Assembly: GCA_002343825.1 (NCBI GenBank)
Contig: DDSL01000151.1
Location: forward strand, 29,388 to 53,070
Origin: Chthonomonas sp. UBA2391
GTDB lineage: Bacteria > Armatimonadota > Fimbriimonadia > Fimbriimonadales > Fimbriimonadaceae
Reading direction: 5' to 3'
Length of the DNA: 23,683 nt
Below the pieces are notes generated by a model. The model was given only the letters and a program-made list of their open reading frames with translations, was not told where the DNA came from and made no database searches. This document shows positions 13,927-21,446 of this stretch, piece after piece. A program made the position numbers and the translations under genes. The first letter of the stretch is position 1, and each line of letters opens with the position of its first letter.

Positions 13927-15309
13927 GAAACTCTCTGACCGCCACTGATCGAAGCGCTCTCGGTCCGATTCGGCGGCCGCATCGGGTTCAAAGACTCGAT
14001 CCATTCGGGTCGTGCGGGTGATCACGTTCAGGTCGGCGTAGCCGGCCCCGTAGAGGGCTCCCATTGCCGCGCCGACCGCGCCATCGGCTTCGACCCGCTC
14101 GACCGTCGCTCCCAAGAGGTTTGCCATCGTTTGGGCAAAAAGGTCAGACAGGAAGAGGTTCGCCCGCGCCGCCCGAACCCGTTTGACCGAACCCGAAAGC
14201 AACTGGCCGTGGGCCAAGGCAAAAGCGACCCCATCCAGAGTCGCCCGCGCCAACTCGGCGAGCCCGTGGCGGGCAAAGTCGAGCCCGGCAAAGCTGGCGC
14301 CGGGGTTGGCTTGACCGAGCATCCTTTCGGCCCCATTGCCGAAGGGAAGCATCCGCAGGTCCAGCGCCCGAGCCGATTCGGCCAGTGCATTGAGTTCGGG
14401 AAAGGTCAACCCCGGGGCAAGGGTCCGGCGGAACCAACTATAGGCCGACCCCGCTCCATTGAGGCAGAGCAGCATCCCGACGGTGCCGTTCACGTGGAGG
14501 AAGGCGTTCGCGGCTTGGTTCGGCTCGCTGGGAAGGTTGGGCAAAACGCTAAAGAGCACACCCGATGTCCCGGCCGTCGCGGCCACCTCCCCCGGCTGGA
14601 GCACCCCCATCGCGAGGGCGTTATTGGGCTGATCCCCGGCTCGGTAGGTGATGCCGCCCCCCTGATCGCCGAAAGTGGGAAGCACTTCTGGCCATTGGCT
14701 GGCGTTTGCGCCGGTCGCCTTTTGACCATCGTCGTAGGGCGAGCCCCGATCAAAATCCCAGAGCATCATCTCGCTGAGGCCGCTAGGAGTGTTCGAAATC
14801 CGTGCTCCGAGTTTGGCCGCGATGAAGTCGCCGGGCAGCAGGATCGAGGCGGCCCGGGCGAGGGCTTCGGGCTCGTGGTCGGCCACCCACCGAATTTTGC
14901 TGGCCGTGAAGTTGCCGGGTTGGCTACCAGTTCGAGCGGTGAACTCTGCAAGCTCAGCCGCAATCCGATTGCCCGATTCGGTCGCCCGGCTGTCGCACCA
15001 GAGGATCGCCGGACGGGTGGGTTCCAGGTTCGAGTCGACCAGGGTCAGGCCGTGCATCTGGTAGGCGATTCCCGTGCAGGTCGCGGCAGCGAAGGCGTCT
15101 GGGGCCTTTAGCCTCAAGGCTCCAAGGGCTTCCTGAGTGAGTCGCCACCACTCGCGCGGGTCCTGCTCGGCCCACCCCGGGTGGGGAGCAGAGATGGCGT
15201 GTTCGCCTTGTTCGGGAGCTTGGGCGGTAGCAAGGATCTGGCCCTCGGCGTCGACGAGGGCTGCCTTGATGCTTGACGTTCCGAGGTCGATTCCGATCGC
15301 TACACTCAT
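13924..15309 (-). CDS. xylB: Xylulokinase-type FGGY carbohydrate kinase
   Basis: Phosphorylates D-xylulose to xylulose 5-phosphate, feeding the pentose phosphate pathway. 461 residues, slightly short for the family (~485-500). N-terminal lobe: IGIDLGTSSIKAALVD (5-20), YQMHGLTLVD with substrate-site His86 (83-92), ILWCDSRA (102-109), TASKIRWV (135-142) and LPGDFIAAKL (158-167). C-terminal ATP lobe: ATAGTSGVLF, LNGAGSAYSWF and DGAVGAAMGA. The catalytic-Asp segment usually reads like TDYSDASGT; here it is ISNTPSGLSEMMLWDF (171-186), similar to a variant I recall from Bacteroidetes-type xylulokinases. A different ketose substrate is therefore possible. ATG 15309 has GGAAGA just upstream. No xylose isomerase or transporter lies nearby, so the physiological substrate is open. 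Confidence 0.85.
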   Translation of the reverse strand: MSVAIGIDLGTSSIKAALVDAEGQILATAQAPEQGEHAISAPHPGWAEQDPREWWRLTQEALGALRLKAPDAFAAATCTGIAYQMHGLTLVDSNLEPTRPAILWCDSRATESGNRIAAELAEFTARTGSQPGNFTASKIRWVADHEPEALARAASILLPGDFIAAKLGARISNTPSGLSEMMLWDFDRGSPYDDGQKATGANASQWPEVLPTFGDQGGGITYRAGDQPNNALAMGVLQPGEVAATAGTSGVLFSVLPNLPSEPNQAANAFLHVNGTVGMLLCLNGAGSAYSWFRRTLAPGLTFPELNALAESARALDLRMLPFGNGAERMLGQANPGASFAGLDFARHGLAELARATLDGVAFALAHGQLLSGSVKRVRAARANLFLSDLFAQTMANLLGATVERVEADGAVGAAMGALYGAGYADLNVITRTTRMDRVFEPDAAAESDRERFDQWRSESF

Positions 15310-15407
15310 TCTTCCAGTGTGCCCCGAAACGCTTCGACTCGATCGGAGCCTTCTCGCTCTGCGGACGACCGGTGAACCACCAATGCCCCTTCATTCGTCT
15401 GCATTAC

Positions 15408-15905
15408 GTGGACATTCGTCAAGCAATCAAGCGGCAAAACCATGCGGCGCTCGCGATGTTGCGGCAGTGTGTGGAGCTTTGCCCCGATTCTGTCTGGACC
15501 CAAGGCCCTCATCCCCGGCAAACATGGAGGATCGCCTACCACGCGGCCGCTTATGCCCATCTCTACCTGTTTCCTGATCTGCAGTCGTTCCTCCCCTGGC
15601 CCCAGCACCGGCTGGACTGCACCTATCTGGAGGGTGAGGCTCCCGAGGTGACGCCCTACACCCAGCCCGAGCTCTTGGAGTGCATCGACCTGATCGTGTC
15701 GGAAGTCGATAGCCGGATTGATGCGCTGGACCTAGAGGCCGAAACTTCCGGATTCACGTGGTATCCGACCGTCAGCCGGGTCGAACTGCAGATCCTGAGC
15801 CTGCGGCACTTGCACGGACACATCGGCCAGATCTCGGAGATCCTGATCGCCCACGGTATCGACACGGATTGGATCGGACCGGCCCCGGCGGAACGGGTGC
15901 GCTAG
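15408..15905 (+). CDS. DinB-like metal-binding protein
   Basis: About 165 residues forming a DinB-like four-helix bundle. The metal-binding histidine triad is apparent: His45 in RIAYHAAAYAHLYL, and His134 and His138 in SLRHLHGHIGQISEIL near the C-terminus. Many such proteins are thiol-dependent (bacillithiol or mycothiol) transferases or stress proteins; no substrate can be assigned. The start is uncertain. The frame stays open upstream into the divergent xylB start region, and no ATG or Shine-Dalgarno sequence is near the domain boundary. GTG 15408 gives the expected length and begins at the first helix (VDIRQAIKRQNH). It is divergent from xylB, with about 98 bases between starts, and 21 bases from the next gene. 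Confidence 0.75.
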   Translation: MDIRQAIKRQNHAALAMLRQCVELCPDSVWTQGPHPRQTWRIAYHAAAYAHLYLFPDLQSFLPWPQHRLDCTYLEGEAPEVTPYTQPELLECIDLIVSEVDSRIDALDLEAETSGFTWYPTVSRVELQILSLRHLHGHIGQISEILIAHGIDTDWIGPAPAERVR

Positions 15906-15913
15906 TCGATTCG

Positions 15914-15919
15914 TAACCT
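15914..15919 (+). promoter_or_regulatory. Candidate -10 element with leaderless spacing
   Basis: TAACCT lies seven bases before ATG 15927, the distance expected if transcription starts at the ATG itself. The same hexamer precedes the secreted-protein gene at 18125. No -35 is evident. Confidence 0.25.
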
Positions 15920-15926
15920 TCCATCA

Positions 15927-16649
15927 ATGAAAGTTCTCATTCCCCTCAGCCTTATCGGGATGGCGTGCGTGGCCCACGGTGAGCGCGGCCCGTGGACCCT
16001 CGACCTCGAGTCCGGTCTGACTTCGACCCGATACAACTCGGCCCAAGTCCCCAAGTCGACGGGCACCGAGGTCGATGTCGCCCGACTGGTGGGCAAGGAG
16101 TGGCGGACGTTTGGTCGGATCTCGCTGATCTATCAAGACCGGTCGGGCGGCAGTTGGAAGATCCTCTATGCCCCTTTTCGACAGTCTGGCAACGGCAGTC
16201 TGGGCGCGGCGACGAGCTTTGCGGGCCAGAACTTTGCGCCCGGGGACGCCGAGGCGACCTACCGATTCGATAGCTATCGTCTCACCTATCGAAAGCCTTG
16301 GAAGGGTGGCTGGTCAGTGGGGGGAACGCTCAAGATCCGCGACGCCGAGATTCGCTTGCGGCAGGGGGCGACGGTCGCCTCCGAGAGCAACACGGGCTTC
16401 GTTCCGTTGCTCCACGTTTATGGCGAGGGCAAACTTGCGGCCGGGTTCGACTACGAAGTTGAGCTCGACGGACTCGCAGGCGGGCCGGGTCGCGCGATCG
16501 ATCTGAGCCTTCGGGTCAAACGTCAGCTGGGACCCGGGACGACTGGGTTCTTGGGCTATCGAGTTTTGGAAGGTGGAGCCGATGTCCCCCGAGTGAAGAA
16601 TTTTGCTTGGGTGAACTACATCACCGCGGGCCTGATCTTCCGGCTATGA
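15927..16649 (+). CDS. Secreted outer-membrane beta-barrel-like protein
   Basis: 240 residues, not assigned to a named family. A signal peptide (about 1-18, MKVLIPLSLIGMACVAHG) is followed by alternating polar/hydrophobic strands rich in Tyr, Arg and Gly: WTLDLESGLTSTRYN, GRISLIYQDRSGG, YRLTYRKPWKGGWSVGG and GTTGFLGYRVLEGG. The protein ends in a strand YITAGLIFRL, similar to the terminal insertion strand of outer-membrane barrels. About 10-12 strands seem possible. This fits a diderm envelope. There is no Shine-Dalgarno sequence. It may be cotranscribed with the DinB-like gene 21 bases upstream, although a -10-like hexamer lies in the gap. Confidence 0.7.
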   Translation: MKVLIPLSLIGMACVAHGERGPWTLDLESGLTSTRYNSAQVPKSTGTEVDVARLVGKEWRTFGRISLIYQDRSGGSWKILYAPFRQSGNGSLGAATSFAGQNFAPGDAEATYRFDSYRLTYRKPWKGGWSVGGTLKIRDAEIRLRQGATVASESNTGFVPLLHVYGEGKLAAGFDYEVELDGLAGGPGRAIDLSLRVKRQLGPGTTGFLGYRVLEGGADVPRVKNFAWVNYITAGLIFRL

Positions 16650-16728
16650 GTCGGATTTTCGCCCCTCTTTAGTCAAAAAGGTGGAGGCCTTGGGAACGGG
16701 AGAAGGACGGCGGAATGTTCGCACGGAT

Positions 16729-17577
16729 ATGCGTGTGTTGTCGTGTGTCGTGTGGCTCTTGGCCCTTGTGGTGCTGGTGGGATGTTCTGGAGGTCGGGAT
16801 ACCACCTCTAATGCCGGGGCGACATCGGCTAAAGCCCCCATAGCCGAAGGCAGCGTCGACGCTGAGTCCGCCGATGCCTCGCTGGCTTCCGTCCAGAAGG
16901 TGACTCGGGAGATCATCCGCACCGCCTCGCTGACCGTGGAAGTCAAGGACCTGGCCGAGGCCGAGCTTCTGGCCACCAAGTGGGTTCTGCAGTCCCAAGG
17001 CTACGTCGAAGCAACCGCATCGAACAACCTGAACTCCGTGCGCGCGAGCCTGTCGATGACTCTGAGGGTCCCAGTCGACAAGTTCGATCAGGCGATCGGG
17101 ACCTTCGAGGGATATGGAACCCTTGTGAGCAAGAGCATTGAGAGCGAGGACGTTACGACCCAACTGGTGGACCTGCGCGCCCGGCTCACCGTTTTGCGCG
17201 AACAAGAGAAAGTTTTGCTCGGCTTTCTTCGCGAGAGCAAGTCCCTCAAGGACAGCCTGGCGGTCAACCAAGAACTGACTCGCGTTCGCCAAGAGATCGA
17301 GAGCATGGATGCGATCCGGCGCTCTCAGGAACAGCTCGCCGCTCTCTCGACGATCGTCGTTGAGTTCCGCTCTCCGGCACAGGTGGTGCAGCGCAGTGAC
17401 TCGAAGGCTTGGGCGAATGACGCCTGGACCGATTCGACCAACTCGCTCATCGGCCTCGGCCGAGGCGTGGGCCGGTTCGGGATCTCGTTGCTGGTCTTTG
17501 CTCCGATCTGGCTGCCCCTGGTCGCGGGCGGAATCTGGTGGATGCGACGCCGCCGGAATCTCAAACCGAGCGCGTAG
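16729..17577 (+). CDS. DUF4349 lipoprotein
   Basis: 282 residues. A lipoprotein signal with lipobox LVGC (Cys19) and a Ser/Thr/Ala-rich linker (20-55) precede the DUF4349 domain (about 56-225). Domain features are IIRTASLTVEVKDL, SLSMTLRVPVDKFD, SESEDVTTQLVDLRARL-like sequence and a long helix with coiled-coil character (160-215). One C-terminal membrane helix (about 235-262) ends in RRRR. DUF4349 function is unknown; members often sit near envelope stress regulators. The lipobox and the terminal helix would tether both ends to the membrane with the domain outside the cytoplasm. ATG 16729 puts the signal at the N-terminus; GTG 16681 would add 16 polar residues and is less likely. Confidence 0.82.
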   Translation: MRVLSCVVWLLALVVLVGCSGGRDTTSNAGATSAKAPIAEGSVDAESADASLASVQKVTREIIRTASLTVEVKDLAEAELLATKWVLQSQGYVEATASNNLNSVRASLSMTLRVPVDKFDQAIGTFEGYGTLVSKSIESEDVTTQLVDLRARLTVLREQEKVLLGFLRESKSLKDSLAVNQELTRVRQEIESMDAIRRSQEQLAALSTIVVEFRSPAQVVQRSDSKAWANDAWTDSTNSLIGLGRGVGRFGISLLVFAPIWLPLVAGGIWWMRRRRNLKPSA

Positions 17578-17853
17578 CAGGCTGAGCTAGCTCCCGGGCG
17601 GGATGCTCTCTTGCATCGGTTACCGGATCCCTTCGGCGGCTTCCCAGGCCTTGGTCTCTTGACCTCGGATCTGGTCGGGAAAGTTTCTTGCTAGACCAGA
17701 GCCCAAGGGACGCCAGAACAGGTCGCGGTGCATCGGGGCCGGTTGTGCCGTCAGATTCGATCTTGGAGTTATTGCGGAAGGCCAGTGGAAACCCTGCCGG
17801 TCGCCGGGGACTGGAGGATACAGACCGCGCAGGTCGTCTCTTGCGAGGGAATT

Positions 17854-17928
17854 TGGTGGAGGCAAGGGGACTCGAACCCCTGACATCCTGCTTGCAAAGC
17901 AGGTGCTCTCCCATTGAGCTATGCCCCC
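17854..17928 (-). tRNA. tRNA-Ala (anticodon UGC), CCA encoded
   Basis: A full cloverleaf can be drawn on the minus strand: acceptor GGGGGCA/TGCCTCC with the G3-U70 wobble pair that identifies alanine tRNA, D stem GCTC/GAGC with a 7-base loop, anticodon stem CCTGC/GCAGG with loop TTTGCAA (anticodon TGC), a 5-base variable loop, and T stem AGGGG/CCCCT with loop TTCGAGT. Discriminator A73 and an encoded CCA follow. It is antisense to the flanking protein genes, so it needs its own promoter; AATGTA at 17986-17991 (TACATT on the minus strand) is a weak -10 candidate. Confidence 0.97.
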
Positions 17929-17937
17929 AAATTGTCT

Positions 17938-17954
17938 GCCGGAAGTTTTCCGGC
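17938..17954. repeat. Hairpin just upstream of the tRNA-Ala
   Basis: GCCGGAA-GTT-TTCCGGC is a perfect 7-bp inverted repeat ten bases from the tRNA 5' end. A second one, GGGAT-GG-GATCCC-like, lies at about 17961-17973. Transcribed on the minus strand they would fold in the pre-tRNA leader. Confidence 0.45.
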
Positions 17955-18148
17955 CCGCGCGGGATGGGATCCCGTTCGCAACGCTAATGTACCTAATCGG
18001 AAGATCTGGCGTCGACCCTTAGGGACGGGACCAAGGACCCGGGGTCGGTCTCGGGGGCGGGTATCACTAAAGAACTCCGGAGCGGCGACTGGCAGTGTCG
18101 CGGAGTCCCGCCCCATCCCTCACATAACCTCAAGGGGTGAACTTTGTC

Positions 18149-19045
18149 ATGACAAAAACGCGAAACATCTCACTACTGATTTTGGCGACCCTTGCCACCA
18201 CGCCCCAGCTCGGAAAGGCCCAATTCGACTTTGGCGGCACGCCCGAACTCACCGATCAGGTCCTCAGCGACTTCATCCGCGCGTCCGAAAGTCTCGTCTT
18301 GGCCAAGTTCAATCCGGACCAGCGAAGCCGCATGAAGGGAATTCTTCAAAAACTCTGGAACGATGGTCAGACTCCTCAGGCCGTGATCGGAACCATCGAC
18401 GGCAGCCGCCAATTGGCCCAGCTCCCCGAGCGAACTCAGCGCCTCGCCCTGATGGCCAATATCCTGGGCTTCCTGACCCGGGCCGAGGACTTGGTTCAAC
18501 AAGGGGACGAATACAGCGCTCTGATGTTGGAGGTGTATCGCAGCAATCACAAGCCGCTCCATCTGCAAGCCCCCCTCTTCACCAAGCCCATCGCTGACGT
18601 GTACATCGATGCTTTCCTCTTTTTGGGAATGGTCCAAAGCGGCAAGCCCGAGCCCAAGATCGGGGAAGCCTCGCGCGAGAAGCTGCGGCTTGAGTTGGCG
18701 CGAGACTATGCCAAAGCAGATCGCAAGGCGAGGGACCAGTTCCAGCTGAACGTGGGCCAGGTGATCGGGCACATGATCCAGTGGCCGACCATGGATGCGC
18801 TCCAAAAACTTTTGGTCCGGGCCGATCTCGGGGCGAAGCTGACCCCCGAGGAACAAAGCTATGTCGTCCAAGCCCGCCAGATGATGAGCAATCACGCCCA
18901 TCAGATGATGTCGAGCCAACTCAACTTTATGAAGCAGAGCTCAGAGACCATCATGGGAAGCGCCCCGCTCTGGAACCCCACGACGAACCGCTGGGAGCAA
19001 AAGGGCGGAATCGTCACCGAGTTTGGCGTGACTTCGGTCAAGTAA
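18149..19045 (+). CDS. Secreted helix-rich protein of unknown function
   Basis: 298 residues; I do not recognise a family. A signal peptide (about 1-23, ISLLILATLATTPQLGKA) precedes a mostly helical, charged body without cysteines, repeats or a second membrane segment. Motifs that might help a search: IRASESLVLAKFNPDQRSRM near residues 40-60, LTPEEQSYVVQARQMMSNH around 230-250 and a Met/His-rich helix HAHQMMSSQLNFM. The C-terminus APLWNPTTNRWEQKGG resembles a short beta hairpin. ATG 18149 has AAGGGG eleven bases upstream; a GTG at 18137 would leave no room for a ribosome site. A TAACCT hexamer (18125-18130) may be the -10. It is followed by an 11-bp stem-loop and the large cytochrome gene, so joint expression is possible. 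Confidence 0.72.
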   Translation: MTKTRNISLLILATLATTPQLGKAQFDFGGTPELTDQVLSDFIRASESLVLAKFNPDQRSRMKGILQKLWNDGQTPQAVIGTIDGSRQLAQLPERTQRLALMANILGFLTRAEDLVQQGDEYSALMLEVYRSNHKPLHLQAPLFTKPIADVYIDAFLFLGMVQSGKPEPKIGEASREKLRLELARDYAKADRKARDQFQLNVGQVIGHMIQWPTMDALQKLLVRADLGAKLTPEEQSYVVQARQMMSNHAHQMMSSQLNFMKQSSETIMGSAPLWNPTTNRWEQKGGIVTEFGVTSVK

Positions 19046-19058
19046 AGGTCAAAATCGA

Positions 19059-19090
19059 AGGACCATCCACTGAACCCTTTGGATGGTCCT
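19059..19090 (+). terminator. Stem-loop after the secreted helical protein gene
   Basis: AGGACCATCCA (19059-19069) and TGGATGGTCCT (19080-19090) form a perfect 11-bp stem with a 10-base loop, 14 bases after the stop. No T-tract follows on the plus strand; an attenuator or 3'-end structure is possible. Confidence 0.55.
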
Positions 19091-19119
19091 GACGTTGTGA
19101 CCGATAAGAGAAGTCCATC

Positions 19120-21087
19120 ATGAAGACGATCCTGCTCCTTGCGTCGACGGCCCTGCTACTTGGGGTGGGGATCTTCCAAAAAGAGCCAGATGCTCCGGTG
19201 AAGCAAGCGGCCCCGAGTAGCTCCGTGCGAAACATCGGGTTGCGAATCCAGCTTTCGGGGCAGTCACTCGATGGCGCGGCGGTCGAGGTGCCCGTCCCGG
19301 GAGCCAAGGCGACGGTCGTTGCCCTCACCAGCACGACGTGCCCACTTTGCAACAAGTACGGCCCCACCCTGGGTCGGTTGGAAGCCGAGTTCAAATCGAG
19401 GGGCGTCCAGTTCGTCTATCTGAACCCCACCGAGACTGAGGACCCTGCCGAGATGCGGGATCAATCGGCACGCTGGAAGTTTAGCGGCCCCTATCTCCAT
19501 CAGCCGGGCGGCCGCTGGGTGCCCACGCTCCAAGCCAAGACCACCACCGAGGTCTTTCTGATTGATGCCGAAGGACGCCTGCGCTATCGGGGCGCGGTGG
19601 ACGACCAATTTGGAATCGGGAGCGGACTGCCCAAGCCTCGGAACAACTTTCTGAAAGATGCCCTCAACTCGGTTTTGGACGGCAACGCGCCCGCGATTCC
19701 GGCGACCGACGCCCCGGGTTGTCTCTTGGCCGAGGCCACTGCCACCAAAGCCGAGGTCCCGACCTACCACGGACGGATCCAGCACCTGATCCAAAAGAAC
19801 TGCATGACCTGCCACAGGGATGGAGGCGTGGCGCCCTTCAGCCTGGATGGCTATGCGGCGGTGAGTTCGCGGGCCAAGATGCTCGAGTTCGTCGTGGAGG
19901 AGGGGATTATGCCGCCCTGGTACGCGGCGAAGGGCACCGGACCCTGGGCCAACGACCGCTCGCTGAGTGAAGGCGACAAGGCCGCTCTGCGAGAATGGAT
20001 TGCCGGAGGAATGCCCAAAGGAGACCCGAAAGACGCGCCCGAGCCTCTGCGATTTGTGGAGGGGTGGACGATCGGCAAGCCCGATGCCGTCTTCCAGATT
20101 CCTAAGCCGATCCCCATCCAAGAAAGTGGGGTCATGAACTACGTCAACGTCGATGTTCCGACGACCTTCTCAGAAGACAAATGGGTGGAGAAGATCGAGG
20201 TCGTTCCGGGCGATCGACGGGCGGTTCACCACGTCCTTGTCTTCATCCGCAAGCCCGGAGAGCGGTGGTCGGCCCAACAAGAGGCCTTGGCCGAACTCGG
20301 AGGGTTTTTCGGTGGCTATGTCCCCGGCTACAGTGCGTCGATCTATCCGGCGGGGCTCGCAAAGAGGCTTCCCAAGGGCTCGACTCTTCGGTTCCAACTT
20401 CATTACACCCCCTATGGAAAGGCGAGCTCGGACCAAACCAAGATCGGCCTTGTCTTTGCCAAGACTCCGGTCGTGAACGAGGTCCACACCACGAGTCTCG
20501 CGAGCCTGCGCCTATCGATTCCGCCGGGGGCCCCCAACCACGAGGTCTCGGCCACGCTGGATGTACCGTTCCAAGCGAAGATCCTCAGCTTCTTGCCCCA
20601 CATGCACGTTCGCGGCAAGGCGGCGCGATATGAACTGGTTCGAGAAGGCAAAAGCCGGGTGCTGTTGGACGTCCCGCGCTACGACTTCAACTGGCAACTG
20701 AACTACATCCTAAAGAATCCGATGGAGGTCAAGCCCGGTGACCAGTTGAAATACACCGCTTGGTATGACAACAGCGCGGAGAACCCCAACAATCCTGACC
20801 CAAACCGGCGCGTCGGCTGGGGCGCCCAGACCTACGACGAGATGCACCTGGGCTATCTGGAATTCATCGTTCCGGGCGAAAAGCCGGGTGAGGGAAGTGC
20901 CTCATCGCTCGGGCGGGGCGGCGCGGTGGATGGCATCATCGTGCGCACCTTCCGGCGGTTGGACCGCGACCAAGATGGCTTCGTGACCGCGGCCGAGGCA
21001 CGGGGTCTTTGGAATTCCATCTCCCGCGCCGACGCGAATTCCGACGGCCGCCTGAGCCTGGAAGAAGCGAAAACCCTGGGTCGATAA
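19120..21087 (+). CDS. Secreted thioredoxin-cytochrome c-copper monooxygenase-like-EF-hand protein
   Basis: 655 residues, exported by a signal peptide (about 1-19). Order: a thioredoxin/redoxin domain (about 38-185) with C74-P-L-C77; a c-type heme segment (about 215-300) with C228-M-T-C-H232 and a likely distal Met264 in GIMPPW; a domain resembling the copper type II ascorbate-dependent monooxygenase fold (about 320-585); and a C-terminal EF-hand pair (Asp615/617/619 and Asp638/Asn640/Asp642). Copper-ligand candidates are His370-His371, His428, the HMH at 494-496 and Met575 in YDEMH, mirroring the HH, H, HxH and EM pattern of peptidylglycine and dopamine monooxygenases. Related redoxin-cytochrome proteins occur in Planctomycetes and Acidobacteria. 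The fusion suggests periplasmic oxidation fed by an intramolecular electron path; the substrate is unknown. GAGAAG precedes ATG 19120. Confidence 0.85.
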   Translation: MKTILLLASTALLLGVGIFQKEPDAPVKQAAPSSSVRNIGLRIQLSGQSLDGAAVEVPVPGAKATVVALTSTTCPLCNKYGPTLGRLEAEFKSRGVQFVYLNPTETEDPAEMRDQSARWKFSGPYLHQPGGRWVPTLQAKTTTEVFLIDAEGRLRYRGAVDDQFGIGSGLPKPRNNFLKDALNSVLDGNAPAIPATDAPGCLLAEATATKAEVPTYHGRIQHLIQKNCMTCHRDGGVAPFSLDGYAAVSSRAKMLEFVVEEGIMPPWYAAKGTGPWANDRSLSEGDKAALREWIAGGMPKGDPKDAPEPLRFVEGWTIGKPDAVFQIPKPIPIQESGVMNYVNVDVPTTFSEDKWVEKIEVVPGDRRAVHHVLVFIRKPGERWSAQQEALAELGGFFGGYVPGYSASIYPAGLAKRLPKGSTLRFQLHYTPYGKASSDQTKIGLVFAKTPVVNEVHTTSLASLRLSIPPGAPNHEVSATLDVPFQAKILSFLPHMHVRGKAARYELVREGKSRVLLDVPRYDFNWQLNYILKNPMEVKPGDQLKYTAWYDNSAENPNNPDPNRRVGWGAQTYDEMHLGYLEFIVPGEKPGEGSASSLGRGGAVDGIIVRTFRRLDRDQDGFVTAAEARGLWNSISRADANSDGRLSLEEAKTLGR

Positions 21088-21446
21088 GGGGGGCGCGCCG
21101 GTCGGCGCCGATTCGGCCCAAGGCCACGCCCTCGCCCCTCGCGGCGCTCAGGGCTCTGCCCCGAACCGGCGGGACCGGGAGTTCAGCATAAACCTGTGGA
21201 ATTCGCGATCGCCGATTTTCAGATCACTGGACTCATTGTCGGTGAGATTCCAAACTTTGCGAGAATGGCACCAGAGTTCCTCGTCTGCGCATTCCATGTG
21301 TTCGGATCCTGGGGCAACATCCGAACCCGGGTTGGGCCGCGGCGCTCGCGTGACAAAGTGAAGTGGGCCCTGTATTTGTGATGTCGGTTCAATCCTCCGG
21401 AACATTTAAAGGACTCATGGACCTCGAAGGGTGGTACAGTGCACTG
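21088..21446. other. Intergenic region, no gene recognised
   Basis: 359 bases. The first third is very GC-rich with short inverted repeats (GCGCC/GGCGC at 21095-21108; a GGGCTCTGCCC-type motif near 21148-21160) resembling the repeat-like sequence at the left window edge. The rest drops in GC. Short frames on both strands lack ribosome sites and family resemblance. TACAGT (21435-21440) ends six bases before the next ATG and could be a -10 element of a leaderless gene. Confidence 0.5.

Noticed and set aside
14131..15111. Plus-strand open frame of 326 codons within xylB
   Set aside because: Low-complexity reading opposite clear FGGY kinase motifs.
17561..17914. Minus-strand frame beginning MGEHLLCKQDVRGSSPLAS
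   Set aside because: The N-terminus is a translation of the tRNA-Ala gene, a well-known false open frame.
17914..18597. Plus-strand frame of 227 codons overlapping the tRNA and the secreted protein gene
   Set aside because: Starts inside the tRNA antisense, has no signal or domain, and overlaps a better frame with a signal peptide and ribosome site.
18173..18919. Minus-strand frame of 248 codons opposite the secreted helical protein
   Set aside because: Leu/Gly/His-rich antisense composition; the plus frame has a ribosome site and signal peptide.
19264..20121. Minus-strand frame of 285 codons opposite the thioredoxin-cytochrome gene
   Set aside because: Antisense to well-conserved redox motifs; no independent support.
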